From positions 1-41,242 of the forward strand of contig JADZFD010000059.1 in assembly GCA_020850225.1 (NCBI GenBank): DNA of 41,242 nt. Reading direction: 5' to 3'. The notes beneath the pieces were generated by a model. That model was given only the letters and a program-made list of their open reading frames with translations, ran no database searches and had not been told where the DNA came from. Made by a program: the position numbers and the translations under genes. How positions within the stretch are numbered: the first letter of the stretch is position 1; every line of letters begins with the position of its first letter. Positions 24,513 to 33,106 of the stretch are shown here, in pieces. Source of the stretch: Saprospiraceae bacterium. GTDB taxonomy: Bacteria > Bacteroidota > Bacteroidia > Chitinophagales > Saprospiraceae.

Positions 24513-25472
24513 ATGATAAATCTTTTTTCATTTTGTGATTTTCCCTGGTGGCTTACCTGGCTACTACCATTTCTACTTGGATTAGCTTTAGGCTATCTGC
24601 TATGGGCACGATATAAATCTATAATTGGCGACCTTGAAAACCAAATCAATCAGTTAAATCTCCGTATTGGTGATCTGGAAGCAGCACTAAAAGCATGTAA
24701 AGACGGCAAATCTGTTCTTGAAGGTGATCTGGCTATCCTCCGTGGCAAACTAAGAGAATCTGAACTAGAACTGTCAAAAGCACTCTCACTTAAAGATTCC
24801 GGCGTAGTGGCAAAAGCAGCCTTATCTTCGACCAGCACAGTAACTACCCCATCTGATAGTGGTGATGCATGGTTTGCGGCCATAGGTACGGACAATTTAC
24901 AGATCATTGAGGGTGTGGGGCCCAAGATGCAGGAAGTATTAAATGAGAACGGCATCCATTCTTTTGGTATACTGGCAACCAAATCACCGGAAGAGCTGCG
25001 TGCTATCCTGGATAAATACGGAGATAAATACAGAATAATCGATCCAACTACATGGTCACAGCAAGCTGCTTTAGCTGACAATCGCAAGTGGAATGAATTG
25101 ATAGCACTGCAAAAGTCACTCGATACCGGCAGAGGAGATACCGATCCGGGTCATGAGACTGATTCCAAGCTGGAGAAGTGGCTGATCAAACACAATTTGC
25201 TCAGAGCATGGAAAACAGACGATCTGAAAGCTGTAGAAGGTATCGGCGTGAAGATTGAAGAATTATTGCATAATGCAGGCATTCAAACATGGAAAGCACT
25301 GGCAGCAACTTCTACTGAAAAATTGCAGGAGATACTTACAGCTGCGGGATCCCGGTTTTCACTTGCTGACCCGGGAACCTGGGCACAGCAGGCCGACCTG
25401 GCTGCTCAGGGAAAATGGAATGATTTGAAAGCACTCCAGGATTATCTTGTAGCCGGCAAAGAGAAAAAATAA
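24513..25472 (+). CDS. Membrane-anchored coiled-coil protein with two HhH-like domains
   Basis: A 319-residue protein. Residues 13-32 are a membrane helix (LTWLLPFLLGLALGYLLWAR). Residues 35-93 are a coiled coil (DLENQINQLNLRIGDLEAAL). Two copies of a domain of about 75 residues follow, at 128-203 and 238-312. Each begins with an HhH-like I/V-E-G-x-G-x-K (IIEGVGPKMQEVLNENGI; AVEGIGVKIEELLHNAGI), then DPxTWxQQAxLA and KWNxLxALQ. This domain occurs in Bacteroidota next to OmpA-like proteins and also resembles the C-terminal HhH module of some ribosomal-protein fusions. DNA or protein binding is possible but not shown. It ends in a strong terminator at 25502-25539, so the pair forms a closed unit. 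Confidence 0.8.
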   Translation: MINLFSFCDFPWWLTWLLPFLLGLALGYLLWARYKSIIGDLENQINQLNLRIGDLEAALKACKDGKSVLEGDLAILRGKLRESELELSKALSLKDSGVVAKAALSSTSTVTTPSDSGDAWFAAIGTDNLQIIEGVGPKMQEVLNENGIHSFGILATKSPEELRAILDKYGDKYRIIDPTTWSQQAALADNRKWNELIALQKSLDTGRGDTDPGHETDSKLEKWLIKHNLLRAWKTDDLKAVEGIGVKIEELLHNAGIQTWKALAATSTEKLQEILTAAGSRFSLADPGTWAQQADLAAQGKWNDLKALQDYLVAGKEKK

Positions 25473-25501
25473 AAATTTCCGGCAGCATATAGCATATATT
25501 C

Positions 25502-25539
25502 AAATAAAGCACTGATATTTTCGGTGCTTTATTTTTTTT
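25502..25539 (+). terminator. Intrinsic terminator after the OmpA/HhH unit
   Basis: AAATAAAGCAC (25502-25512) pairs with GTGCTTTATTT (25524-25534), followed by T to 25539. Confidence 0.9.
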
Positions 25540-25637
25540 GCCCAAATCATCTATAAAATCTCCTGATTGGTTCCTGATACAAAGAGATTACTTTTTATAT
25601 TATTCCCGCTTATATCCTGTTAAATCATTCTTTGGTT

Positions 25638-25668
25638 TTTGTGAATCAGTAATACTGTGTTAACTTTG
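25638..25668 (+). promoter_or_regulatory. Promoter of the efflux operon
   Basis: TTTG (25638-25641), 19-base spacer, TAACTTTG (25661-25668): a full match. Transcription should start near 25674. Confidence 0.8.
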
Positions 25669-25698
25669 CAGTGATATTTATACAAACACGTGTAGCCG

Positions 25699-27108
25699 GT
25701 GTTTATAATTTTATTTTATCTTATTTTTATTCCTATCGTGCAAGTATTTGCAGCTCAGCTATTGATTAAATGCAGACAACTTATTTTGAATAGCAAAAGA
25801 CTAACGTTTCTTATGCTATGTATTTCATTTTTTATAATTCCGACAGGTAGTTTACCTGCACAGGATATAAAACAATATAATTCATTGGAGGAATTATGGC
25901 AGGATATGAAGACCCATAACTACATCATTAAAAACGCTGCTATTCAGGAGAAGATCGCATCATTGACATATACATCATCCATAGGGAATGCCATTAACCC
26001 GAGAATACCTGTCAACCTCAACTTTACAGATTATACCAAGCTGCAAAGGAATCTCATACCGGGTGAATTTTTTGGTGCTGAACCCGGTACATTCAAACAG
26101 ATACAATTTGGTCTGCAATATGCTACACTTGCTACCATACAGCCTCAATTTGACATTCTGAATCCGGGTTCATTGTCGCAAATCAAATATGCTGAAATCA
26201 ACCAAAAATACATCAAAAACCAGCAACTACTACTTGAAAGGGATGTTTATGAAAAAGTAAATGCAACTTATTACAATATCCTGTCATTAAGGAGTCAGTA
26301 TGAAATTTTAAAGAAAAATACGGCTGTTGCCGAACAGATATTAAGCATCGTGCAAAGTAAATACGATGAAGGAATCATAAGGAAACAAGATGTAAATGAT
26401 GCCAGATCCAATATGATTATAATTAAGGACAACCAGGAGCAAACAGCAAAAAATATTGAAATCCAGGAACAAATCCTGTCCCTCTTTTTTGAAAATCAGA
26501 TCAAGCCTGAAATAAAGGAGAACCTTGTTCAAAATACGCTGAGTAATGTACCTGAATCCATCAGTTCTACACTGACATTACAGGGAATATTACTGCAATC
26601 GGCTTTATTGCGCCAGGAAATCAAAGGCCTGCAATACCAGTATCTGCCTACTCTGTCCTTTGTGTCTTCCTTCAACTGGCAACATTTGAGTAATGACTTT
26701 TTTTTGGCTTCAGATGCGACATCCTTTACTTACAACAATATAGGTTTACGCCTGAGTTGGGAATTTCCTACAGTTCAGCGAATCAGCAATATTAAAAACA
26801 AACAATATCAATTGCAAACACTCAGCCTGAATGAGCAACATGCAACACAGGAATCACTTACCGAAAGCAGGCAACTAAAAACAGAACTCGAAAAAGCGAT
26901 ATCACAATACGACAATTACACAGCATTACAGAGCCTGAAAGAAGATTCCTATCAAAAATATCTGCTTCAGTATAAGGAAAATGTTTTGCCCTTAGATCGC
27001 CTGTTAACAGCACAAAATGATTTGCTTACCATTCAGTTAAAAACAGTAACGTCATTAGCCAACAAAGCATTTATAACCGGTAGAATAAAAATCTTAAATC
27101 AATACTAA
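25699..27108 (+). CDS. TolC-like outer-membrane efflux protein
   Basis: A reading frame of 469 residues beginning with GTG at 25699. No ATG is available near the N-terminus before residue 40. A TTG at 25786 would give a cleaner signal peptide (NSKRLTFLMLCISFFIIPTGSLPAQ), so the true start may be there, 29 codons in. The mature protein has the two-fold repeat of TolC-type channels: helical segments such as YEKVNATYYNILSLRSQYEILKKNTAVAEQILSIVQSKYDEGIIRKQDVNDAR and the matching C-terminal half ending ALITGRIK-like (NKAFITGRIKILNQY). It is the first gene of a four-gene export operon and would supply the outer-membrane duct. Confidence 0.85.
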   Translation: MFIILFYLIFIPIVQVFAAQLLIKCRQLILNSKRLTFLMLCISFFIIPTGSLPAQDIKQYNSLEELWQDMKTHNYIIKNAAIQEKIASLTYTSSIGNAINPRIPVNLNFTDYTKLQRNLIPGEFFGAEPGTFKQIQFGLQYATLATIQPQFDILNPGSLSQIKYAEINQKYIKNQQLLLERDVYEKVNATYYNILSLRSQYEILKKNTAVAEQILSIVQSKYDEGIIRKQDVNDARSNMIIIKDNQEQTAKNIEIQEQILSLFFENQIKPEIKENLVQNTLSNVPESISSTLTLQGILLQSALLRQEIKGLQYQYLPTLSFVSSFNWQHLSNDFFLASDATSFTYNNIGLRLSWEFPTVQRISNIKNKQYQLQTLSLNEQHATQESLTESRQLKTELEKAISQYDNYTALQSLKEDSYQKYLLQYKENVLPLDRLLTAQNDLLTIQLKTVTSLANKAFITGRIKILNQY

Positions 27109-27112
27109 AGAG

Positions 27113-28225
27113 ATGTCTATGAAATATAATGTCTTTATCGTGTTACCTTTGGTCATATTCATACATACAGGGTGCAATAAAACAGACAAAAATGAAGTAC
27201 GTCCTGTATATCAGGATATTCGCGAATGGGTTTTTGCTCCCGGTCAGTTGGAATGGGACGATTCCTATAATCTGACAGCTCAAAGTGAAGGTATATTAAC
27301 TGAAGCAGATTTTGAAATCGGCACTGTATTCCAAACCGGACAAATAATAGCCACTATCGACAACCCGGCAAGCAAAGTTAATACCTCGACTGCCAGGGAA
27401 CAACTTAAAATAGCTGAGGAAAATACCGGTAAAAATGCGCCTGCCCTTCAGCAACTCAGACAAAATATAAGTTTTGCCGAAGAAAAACTCAGGCAAACCC
27501 AGCAACAATCCGAAAGATATGAGAGGCTCCTTAAGAATGAAAGCATTTCCCGGTTGGAATATGAAAATGTCTTGTTGGATTATAAAAACGCACTTGCCAA
27601 TGTCAATGCCCTTAAGAAACAATATGACGTACTCTTTCAGCAGGCAGAACAGCAAAAAATCAATATTGCCGGACAGTATAAGAACAACAGTATTGCCGAA
27701 TCCTATAATTCAATCCGTGTATTAAGGCCGGGAAAAGTAATCCAAAAGCTTAAAAGCACCGGAGATTTTGTCCGAAAAGGAGACGTAGTAGCAGTAGTCG
27801 CCAATCCTTCCAAAATTAAAATCACACTAACGGTTGATGAAAAAAACATTCAGCAATTAAAAAAAGGACAGGAGGTAAAATTGCAGTTGAACACTGCAAA
27901 AGACCGTGTTTTATACGGTCAGGTTGATGAAATACTCAGTGCATTTGACGACAAATCACAATCTTTTTTCTGCAAAATTTTACTGAGAGATACCATTCCT
28001 GCATCACTCAATATATATGGTACGCCTCTGGAGGCAAACATCCTAACAGGTGAAAAGAAGAATACTTTACTTATACCCCGGCATTATATGGGCTATGGCA
28101 ATAAGGTAATGATAAAAGGCATGGACAGTACTACCATCATCAGGACAGGTATAGTTTCCACGGATTATGTCGAAGTGCTTGAAGGTCTTACATCTGATGA
28201 TATACTCCTTCCAATAAAACAATAA
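27113..28225 (+). CDS. HlyD/MacA-family periplasmic adaptor, probable lipoprotein
   Basis: A 370-residue membrane-fusion protein. A short signal sequence ends in HTGC with C21 as the likely lipidation site, so it is probably a lipoprotein. The biotinyl-lipoyl halves are at FEIGTVFQTGQIIATIDNP and IRVLRPGKVIQKLKSTGDFVRKGDVVAVVANPS, flanking a helical hairpin of about 100 residues (ENTGKNAPALQQLRQ to QAEQQKIN). Beta-barrel and membrane-proximal domains follow. It links the outer-membrane channel to the MacB-type permease encoded just downstream. The gap to tolC is 4 bases and to the permease 1 base. Confidence 0.88.
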   Translation: MSMKYNVFIVLPLVIFIHTGCNKTDKNEVRPVYQDIREWVFAPGQLEWDDSYNLTAQSEGILTEADFEIGTVFQTGQIIATIDNPASKVNTSTAREQLKIAEENTGKNAPALQQLRQNISFAEEKLRQTQQQSERYERLLKNESISRLEYENVLLDYKNALANVNALKKQYDVLFQQAEQQKINIAGQYKNNSIAESYNSIRVLRPGKVIQKLKSTGDFVRKGDVVAVVANPSKIKITLTVDEKNIQQLKKGQEVKLQLNTAKDRVLYGQVDEILSAFDDKSQSFFCKILLRDTIPASLNIYGTPLEANILTGEKKNTLLIPRHYMGYGNKVMIKGMDSTTIIRTGIVSTDYVEVLEGLTSDDILLPIKQ

Positions 28226-28226
28226 G

Positions 28227-29453
28227 ATGCATAATATCAATACAGACATTGCCTTTACATATCTCCGCACCGGTAAGAAAATGACAATGATAGCTATGCT
28301 CGGTGTTCTGTTGGGAATGTCGCTGTACATTTTTATGAATAGTATGCTGGTCGGATTTGACAGGGTATCCAATAATACCATTTTTAAAAACTCACCTCAT
28401 ATACGTATATTTAAAGACGACATTATCAGCCAACCATTACACCCGGACCATCAAATGATTGATATGATTGTCAATCCTCAGATAGTTCCATCAGGTGATG
28501 GTATATCCAATCCCGATGAAATCATAGAAATCATTAAAAAAGAAGACTTTGTTACTGCTGTTTCTCCTCAAATAACAACTACGGTCTTCTATAACATCGG
28601 CAAATTACAGGTACCGGGTACTGTTACGGGTATCCGTCCGGAGGAAGCAGACAAGATGTTTGATATAAAATCCAACATAATAGAAGGCAATTATGACCAT
28701 CTTCAAAACAATGTAAACGCTATTGCTATAGGTAAGGGAATAGCCAAAAACCTCAGTCTTGGTATTGATGATAACATCAATATAACTTCCTCCAAAGGAA
28801 TCAGCAGAAACCTGAAAGTAGTCGCTATTTTTAAAACAAATAACAGCGTTCTTGATAAAACAAAATCCTATATCAATATAACTGCAGCTCAGCAATTACT
28901 TTCGCAAAGTAATAGTTACATCACAGACATCAATGTAAGTGTAAGTAATCCTGAAGATGCAACAGCTAAAAGCAGGACATTAAGTACGCTGACAGGTTAT
29001 GCATCTGAAAGCTGGCTTGAAGCCAATGAATCCATAATGGCTGCATTCAGAATGCGGAGATTAGTAATTACGTTTGTGTCTCTCACTATTCTTATTGTAG
29101 CCGGATTCGGTATATACAACATACTCAATATGACAGTAACCCAAAAAATCAACGATATAGCCATCCTTAAAGCGATCGGTTTCAAAGGCAGGGATGTTGT
29201 CAGAATATTTTTATCACAAGCGATGGCTATCGGATTTATGGGTATGACAGGTGGAATTATGTTAGCTGCCCTGTTCATTTTTTTGCTACAACGGGTATAT
29301 ATAGGAGGCGATATAGGATACTTCCCGATTGGATATGAATTGAGCAAATTCCTTCAGGGTATCCTGGTAGGAGGAATAATCACATTTTTTGCAGGATATC
29401 TGCCAGCCAGAAAAGCCGCTCATGTTGACCCGATATCCATTTTCCGCAAATAA
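28227..29453 (+). CDS. MacB/FtsX-type ABC transporter permease
   Basis: A 408-residue permease with the MacB layout: membrane helix 1 at about residues 18-40 (MTMIAMLGVLLGMSLYIFM), a periplasmic core domain of about 210 residues, then three helices (VITFVSLTILIVAGFGIYNILNM, the MTGGIMLAALFIFLL segment, and FLQGILVGGIITFFAGYLPARKAAHVDPI). The final ARKAA-x-xDPI motif is typical of FtsX-domain permeases. The ATPase is the next gene, 6 bases downstream, rather than fused as in E. coli MacB. Substrate unknown. Confidence 0.9.
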   Translation: MHNINTDIAFTYLRTGKKMTMIAMLGVLLGMSLYIFMNSMLVGFDRVSNNTIFKNSPHIRIFKDDIISQPLHPDHQMIDMIVNPQIVPSGDGISNPDEIIEIIKKEDFVTAVSPQITTTVFYNIGKLQVPGTVTGIRPEEADKMFDIKSNIIEGNYDHLQNNVNAIAIGKGIAKNLSLGIDDNINITSSKGISRNLKVVAIFKTNNSVLDKTKSYINITAAQQLLSQSNSYITDINVSVSNPEDATAKSRTLSTLTGYASESWLEANESIMAAFRMRRLVITFVSLTILIVAGFGIYNILNMTVTQKINDIAILKAIGFKGRDVVRIFLSQAMAIGFMGMTGGIMLAALFIFLLQRVYIGGDIGYFPIGYELSKFLQGILVGGIITFFAGYLPARKAAHVDPISIFRK

Positions 29454-29459
29454 GAGAAC

Positions 29460-30128
29460 ATGAATATTCTTGAAGCACAGCATATCACCAAGCACTTTTA
29501 TGATCCTGTAAAATTCCAGGTACTGCAGGATATAAGTTTTAGTGTAAAAAAAGGGCAGCTCTTAAGTATGATCGGAAAATCGGGTAGTGGAAAATCTACC
29601 TTGCTTTATGTACTATCAACCATGGATACGGAATACGATGGTAAGTTATGGATTGACGGGACGTTGGTTACCCACAAAAGTAACGATGAACTTGCTGAAC
29701 TACGTAATGAAAAAATTGGCTTTGTTTTCCAATTTCATTATCTGCTACAAGAATTCAGTTGCCTGAAAAACGTTATGATTCCTGCGCTTAAATTAGGATT
29801 ACTCGACGAAGCAACGATTGAGGAAAAAGCCATACAAAAACTTGACATGCTGGGACTTAAGGACCAGGCGCTAAAACCTGCCAACAAACTATCGGGAGGA
29901 CAGCAACAACGGGTTGCTATAGCCAGGGCACTCATCAATGATCCGCATATCATCATGTGTGATGAGCCTACAGGGAACCTGGACAGTAAAAATACGGCTG
30001 TAATTTTTGACATATTCAGACATCTTACCCGAGATTTAGGGCATACTATCATCACCGTAACACATGATGAGGAATTTGCCCGTAACAGCGATGCGATTAT
30101 CGAGCTCATTGACGGGAGATTGGTGTAA
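29460..30128 (+). CDS. MacB/LolD-type ABC transporter ATPase
   Basis: A 222-residue stand-alone ATPase. Walker A is GKSGSGKST at 39-47, the Q-loop glutamine is in FVFQFHYLL (about Q91), the signature is LSGGQQQRVAIARAL at 144-158, Walker B is IIMCDEPTG at 164-172 and the H-loop histidine is in ITVTHDEEF. It powers the FtsX-type permease just upstream by mechanotransmission. It is the last gene of the efflux operon; the SRP RNA promoter begins about 85 bases downstream. Confidence 0.93.
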   Translation: MNILEAQHITKHFYDPVKFQVLQDISFSVKKGQLLSMIGKSGSGKSTLLYVLSTMDTEYDGKLWIDGTLVTHKSNDELAELRNEKIGFVFQFHYLLQEFSCLKNVMIPALKLGLLDEATIEEKAIQKLDMLGLKDQALKPANKLSGGQQQRVAIARALINDPHIIMCDEPTGNLDSKNTAVIFDIFRHLTRDLGHTIITVTHDEEFARNSDAIIELIDGRLV

Positions 30129-30189
30129 ACCTGTTTTAGGACAAGATACATTACCTTCAGGAAAAAATAAAAAAAGATTCAGCAAAATA

Positions 30190-30220
30190 TTTTAAGTATC
30201 GGACTATAATGCTACCTTTG
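30190..30220 (+). promoter_or_regulatory. Promoter of the SRP RNA gene
   Basis: TACCTTTG (30213-30220) is a perfect minus-7. TTTT at 30190-30193, a near match for the minus-33, lies 19 bases upstream. It directly abuts the structured RNA. Confidence 0.65.
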
Positions 30221-30318
30221 CGCCCTGAGGAGCATACGACCAGCTCCCTCTGAACTCCCCCAGGGTAGAAATACAGCAAGGGTAAGAGGTTGAGCGGTGC
30301 GGTATGTTTCCTCTTTTT
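30221..30318 (+). ncRNA. ffs: Signal recognition particle RNA (4.5S), small bacterial type
   Basis: This gap contains the conserved SRP domain IV: CAGG, a three-base stem GTA, the GAAA tetraloop, TAC, then AGCA and AGGG (30261-30283), the same order as CAGG-UCC-GGAA-GGA-AGCA-GCC-AAGG in E. coli 4.5S RNA. The flanks fold into one long hairpin: GAGGA-CATAC (30227-30237) with GTATG-TCCTC (30302-30313), and GCTC-CCTCT with AGAGG-GAGC closer in. A six-T run follows (30313-30319) as terminator. A promoter ends at 30220. The RNA would bind Ffh for co-translational membrane targeting. The exact ends are estimates. The region is GC-rich compared with its surroundings, as expected for a structured RNA. 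Confidence 0.88.
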
Positions 30319-30342
30319 TCTATCCTTATTATATTTTCCACT

Positions 30343-31005
30343 ATGAAGTTTTTTATTGATACGGCTAATTTAGACCAGATTACAGAAGCTAACGATTTAG
30401 GTATTTTAGACGGAGTTACGACCAATCCATCCCTGATGGCTAAGGAAGGAATTTCAGGAGAAGACAATATATTAAAACACTATAAGAAAATCGCCAAGCT
30501 GGTTGACGGAGATGTCAGTGCTGAAGTCATATCCACAGATTTTAAATCCATGGTTGCCGAGGGTCTGAAACTGGCTGATCTGGCTGATAATATAGTTGTA
30601 AAAGTACCTATGACAAAAGATGGTATCAAAACTATATCTTATCTGACGGAAGAAGGTATCAATACAAACTGTACGCTGGTATTTTCAGCCGGTCAGGCTA
30701 TACTGGCTGCCAAAGCAGGTGCTACTTATCTCTCCCCTTTTGTCGGAAGAGTGGACGATATCAATTGGGATGGCATAGGTCTCATTAAAGAAATAGTAAA
30801 AATATACTCTATACAGGGATATATGACTGAAATCCTGGCTGCATCCATTCGTTCTCCATTGCATATCGTACAGGCTGCCAAAGCCGGAGCAGATGTGGTA
30901 ACTTGTCCCCTGAGCAGTATTATGGGATTATTCAATCACCCGCTTACAGACAGCGGACTGGCTAAGTTTCTGGAAGATCACGGTAAGCTCAACAAATCCA
31001 AATAA
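30343..31005 (+). CDS. fsa: Fructose-6-phosphate aldolase / transaldolase family protein
   Basis: From ATG 30343 the protein is 220 residues, the length of the short transaldolase group (FSA and TalC, about 214-220). The frame is open back to an ATG at 30304, but that lies inside the SRP RNA gene, and MKFFIDTANLDQI is the standard N-terminus. The Schiff-base lysine is K87 in NIVVKVPMT. Other family blocks are GVTTNPSLMAKEG, TLVFSAGQAILAAKAGATYLSPFVGRVDD and AASIRSPLHIVQAAKAGADVVTCP. Members are either fructose-6-phosphate aldolases or true transaldolases; one active-site residue decides this and I do not call it. Pentose-phosphate metabolism is the likely context. Confidence 0.92.
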   Translation: MKFFIDTANLDQITEANDLGILDGVTTNPSLMAKEGISGEDNILKHYKKIAKLVDGDVSAEVISTDFKSMVAEGLKLADLADNIVVKVPMTKDGIKTISYLTEEGINTNCTLVFSAGQAILAAKAGATYLSPFVGRVDDINWDGIGLIKEIVKIYSIQGYMTEILAASIRSPLHIVQAAKAGADVVTCPLSSIMGLFNHPLTDSGLAKFLEDHGKLNKSK

Positions 31006-31072
31006 TAATTCATTATATTTTTTATTAGGATTGATCTTTCGATTTATACAGCCAATTCAATAACATACAGAA

Positions 31073-31759
31073 TTAACTATATAACTGTTGGTAGTAGTAA
31101 TCAAGTGTGGATTTATGCATGAGTGATAGGTTATCCCATTGCTCAAATGAGCTGAAAAAAGCTTCAATAATTTCAGCCTGTTGTTCAAAGTTAAATTCTG
31201 TCAGTTTTTTGCCGGTTGTCAACGCATTGTAAAGACCTTCAACTCCACCAAAATCATATCCTTCGGTACTTTTCTGAGCCTGTAATGCTTTGGATATATA
31301 GATACTGCCAAATCGCTGATACTGCCAAATATGTGTCATCTCATGGATAAAGACAGCATCACGAATTTTATTATGATAATGAATTGTATTAAAAGTAACG
31401 TATGCTTCTGCATATTTTGCAGAAATCAGCCTGGCTTTACTGTTGATCCGTACCCTTTTGTAATCAATCGTATCTCCGAATATTGTTCTGGCAAGAAATA
31501 GTTCACGGTCCGTCATTGATCTCAGATTACAGTAAAAAGCACCCGATAACAATCTGTAAAACTCCGGCAGGAGCAGAGCATCACCAAGATAGAAAAAGAA
31601 ATCAAAAAACCATTTGCCAACACCTTTTGACGGAAATGGATTGGATACTGACTTAAAAATGACAGCAACAAAGTGTCTGACCAATCGAAAAAACCTGTCA
31701 GGCCAGTCGAATAGAAGATAAGTGATATAATTTTTCTTTATCAAAATGAGATTATTCAA
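31073..31759 (-). CDS. Zincin-like protein (DUF4157-like), unknown function
   Basis: The 228-residue reading frame starts with TTG at 31759, overlapping the end of the upstream permease gene by 8 bases (TTGAATAA). No ATG is available in the first 80 residues, so translation is probably coupled or starts at another TTG. Residues 82-135 (TDRELFLARTIFGDTIDYKRVRI) resemble the start of DUF4157 zincin domains. The metal site HEMTH is at 139-143, followed by WQYQRFGSIYI. The N-terminal part has aromatic hydrophobic stretches (FFDFFFYLGDALLLPEFY) but no clear signal peptide. Relatives are sometimes annotated as Vgr- or Rhs-related proteins, without evidence of that here. Confidence 0.65.
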   Translation of the reverse strand: MNNLILIKKNYITYLLFDWPDRFFRLVRHFVAVIFKSVSNPFPSKGVGKWFFDFFFYLGDALLLPEFYRLLSGAFYCNLRSMTDRELFLARTIFGDTIDYKRVRINSKARLISAKYAEAYVTFNTIHYHNKIRDAVFIHEMTHIWQYQRFGSIYISKALQAQKSTEGYDFGGVEGLYNALTTGKKLTEFNFEQQAEIIEAFFSSFEQWDNLSLMHKSTLDYYYQQLYS

Positions 31760-33053
31760 ATCGCAACGCTCTTACGGGCGTTATCCTTGTGATGATCAGT
31801 GTTGGGATAGTCAAAAACAGAATCGTAATCAGCATCGTGGCTATATTGATGACAATAACCGTTTCGGGATGTATATCTATAGGTGCTGTATCCAGATAAT
31901 AATTGGCTTCATCCAACCTGATGAATTTAAATGTTTGCTGTAACCACGCAAGCCCCAATCCAACCAGATTGCCAATCAACAGTCCGAATCCGATGATATA
32001 ACCCGCATTCCAAAGGAATATTTTTCGGATACTGCCGTTGTGCATACCCAATGATTTCAGGATACCGATCATCTGGGTTCTTTCCAGTATAAGTATCAAC
32101 AATACGGTTATCATATTGATGATCGCAACAAGTATCATAAGCTGCATAATTACCTTTTCATTGATATCCTGTAGTTTCAACCATTCGAATATACCAGGAA
32201 ATTTCGCCCGGATGGACTCTACATAATAATTTTGCGGAACCATTTCGTAGTAAATATAATCTGAATATACATCCAGATCATTGACATTATCCAGGACGAC
32301 TTCCATACCCTGAGCCTCATCCGTTGTCCATCCCAGTATCTCCTGCAATTTGGTCAGATCTACGATACCGAACCTTCTGTCGTATTCTTCCAGTCCTGTA
32401 TTATAAATACCGCAAATTGTAAATCTCTTTTTAATCTGGCTTTCATCACGGATAAAATTCAGGACCACCTTGTTCCCGGTTTCCAGATGGAGTTTCGATG
32501 CGATATTTCTGGATATCAGCAATTCATCAGACACACTATCCTGAACGTAGTGTATTGGCTTCCCATCGACAATAAAGCGATTCATTTTCTCCCAGTTGTA
32601 ATTTTTATCTACACCTTTAAGCAGAACGCCTTGGAAGTCTTCTTTAGTATTCAGCAAACCGGGCAGGATAATAAACGGATACACGCCTTTTACCCCACCC
32701 TGCGTATACTTCACATCTGCATCTCTTTTCAAAAGATTATCAATATATCCGGGTTCTTCCTGATATGCAACACCTTTGAGCTGTCGGATACTGTCATAAA
32801 ATGGCTTGTTTATGGGAATAGGGACAATTTCAAAATTCCGGTTGACATTACTGTCCGTTATATGGATGTGTCCCCAGAATCCAAATATTTTATCAGATAT
32901 CTCCTTTTTGAATCCCGATATAATAGCTGTAGTCAGTATCATCACCGTCATAGATATGGCAATAGCTGCAATGGCAATCCTTACTATCACCTTTGTGAAG
33001 GACTTATTATCTGAAAAGGCTATTCTTTTTGCAATAAAATGCTCAATATTCAT
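31752..33053 (-). CDS. LolC/LolE-type ABC transporter permease
   Basis: A 433-residue permease. Residues 1-20 (NIEHFIAKRIAFSDNKSF) and the first membrane helix at about 22-46 (VIVRIAIAAIAISMTVMILTTAIISGFKKEI) match the N-terminus of LolC/LolE lipoprotein-release permeases. A periplasmic domain of about 230 residues follows, then three C-terminal helices (LMILVAIINMITVLLILIL, LWNAGYIIGFGLLIGNLVGLGLAWL, VIVINIATMLITILFLTIPTLIITRI) and the closing PVRALRFE. It probably passes outer-membrane lipoproteins to a carrier, but no ATPase or LolA gene is adjacent. The promoter is divergent from that of tyrS. Confidence 0.88.
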   Translation of the reverse strand: MNIEHFIAKRIAFSDNKSFTKVIVRIAIAAIAISMTVMILTTAIISGFKKEISDKIFGFWGHIHITDSNVNRNFEIVPIPINKPFYDSIRQLKGVAYQEEPGYIDNLLKRDADVKYTQGGVKGVYPFIILPGLLNTKEDFQGVLLKGVDKNYNWEKMNRFIVDGKPIHYVQDSVSDELLISRNIASKLHLETGNKVVLNFIRDESQIKKRFTICGIYNTGLEEYDRRFGIVDLTKLQEILGWTTDEAQGMEVVLDNVNDLDVYSDYIYYEMVPQNYYVESIRAKFPGIFEWLKLQDINEKVIMQLMILVAIINMITVLLILILERTQMIGILKSLGMHNGSIRKIFLWNAGYIIGFGLLIGNLVGLGLAWLQQTFKFIRLDEANYYLDTAPIDIHPETVIVINIATMLITILFLTIPTLIITRITPVRALRFE

Positions 33054-33085
33054 TTTGAACCTGGTTCAATTTCGTAATAAAAGGC

Positions 33086-33093
33086 TAATTTTG
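33086..33093 (+). promoter_or_regulatory. Minus-7 element for tyrS
   Basis: TAATTTTG, perfect TAnnTTTG; no clear minus-33. Leader about 65 bases. Confidence 0.5.
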
Positions 33094-33106
33094 TGCCTCT
33101 GAAACA

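Noticed and set aside
30304-30342. N-terminal extension of fsa by 13 residues
   Set aside because: It lies within the 3' arm and terminator of the SRP RNA and is absent from the family's usual N-terminus.
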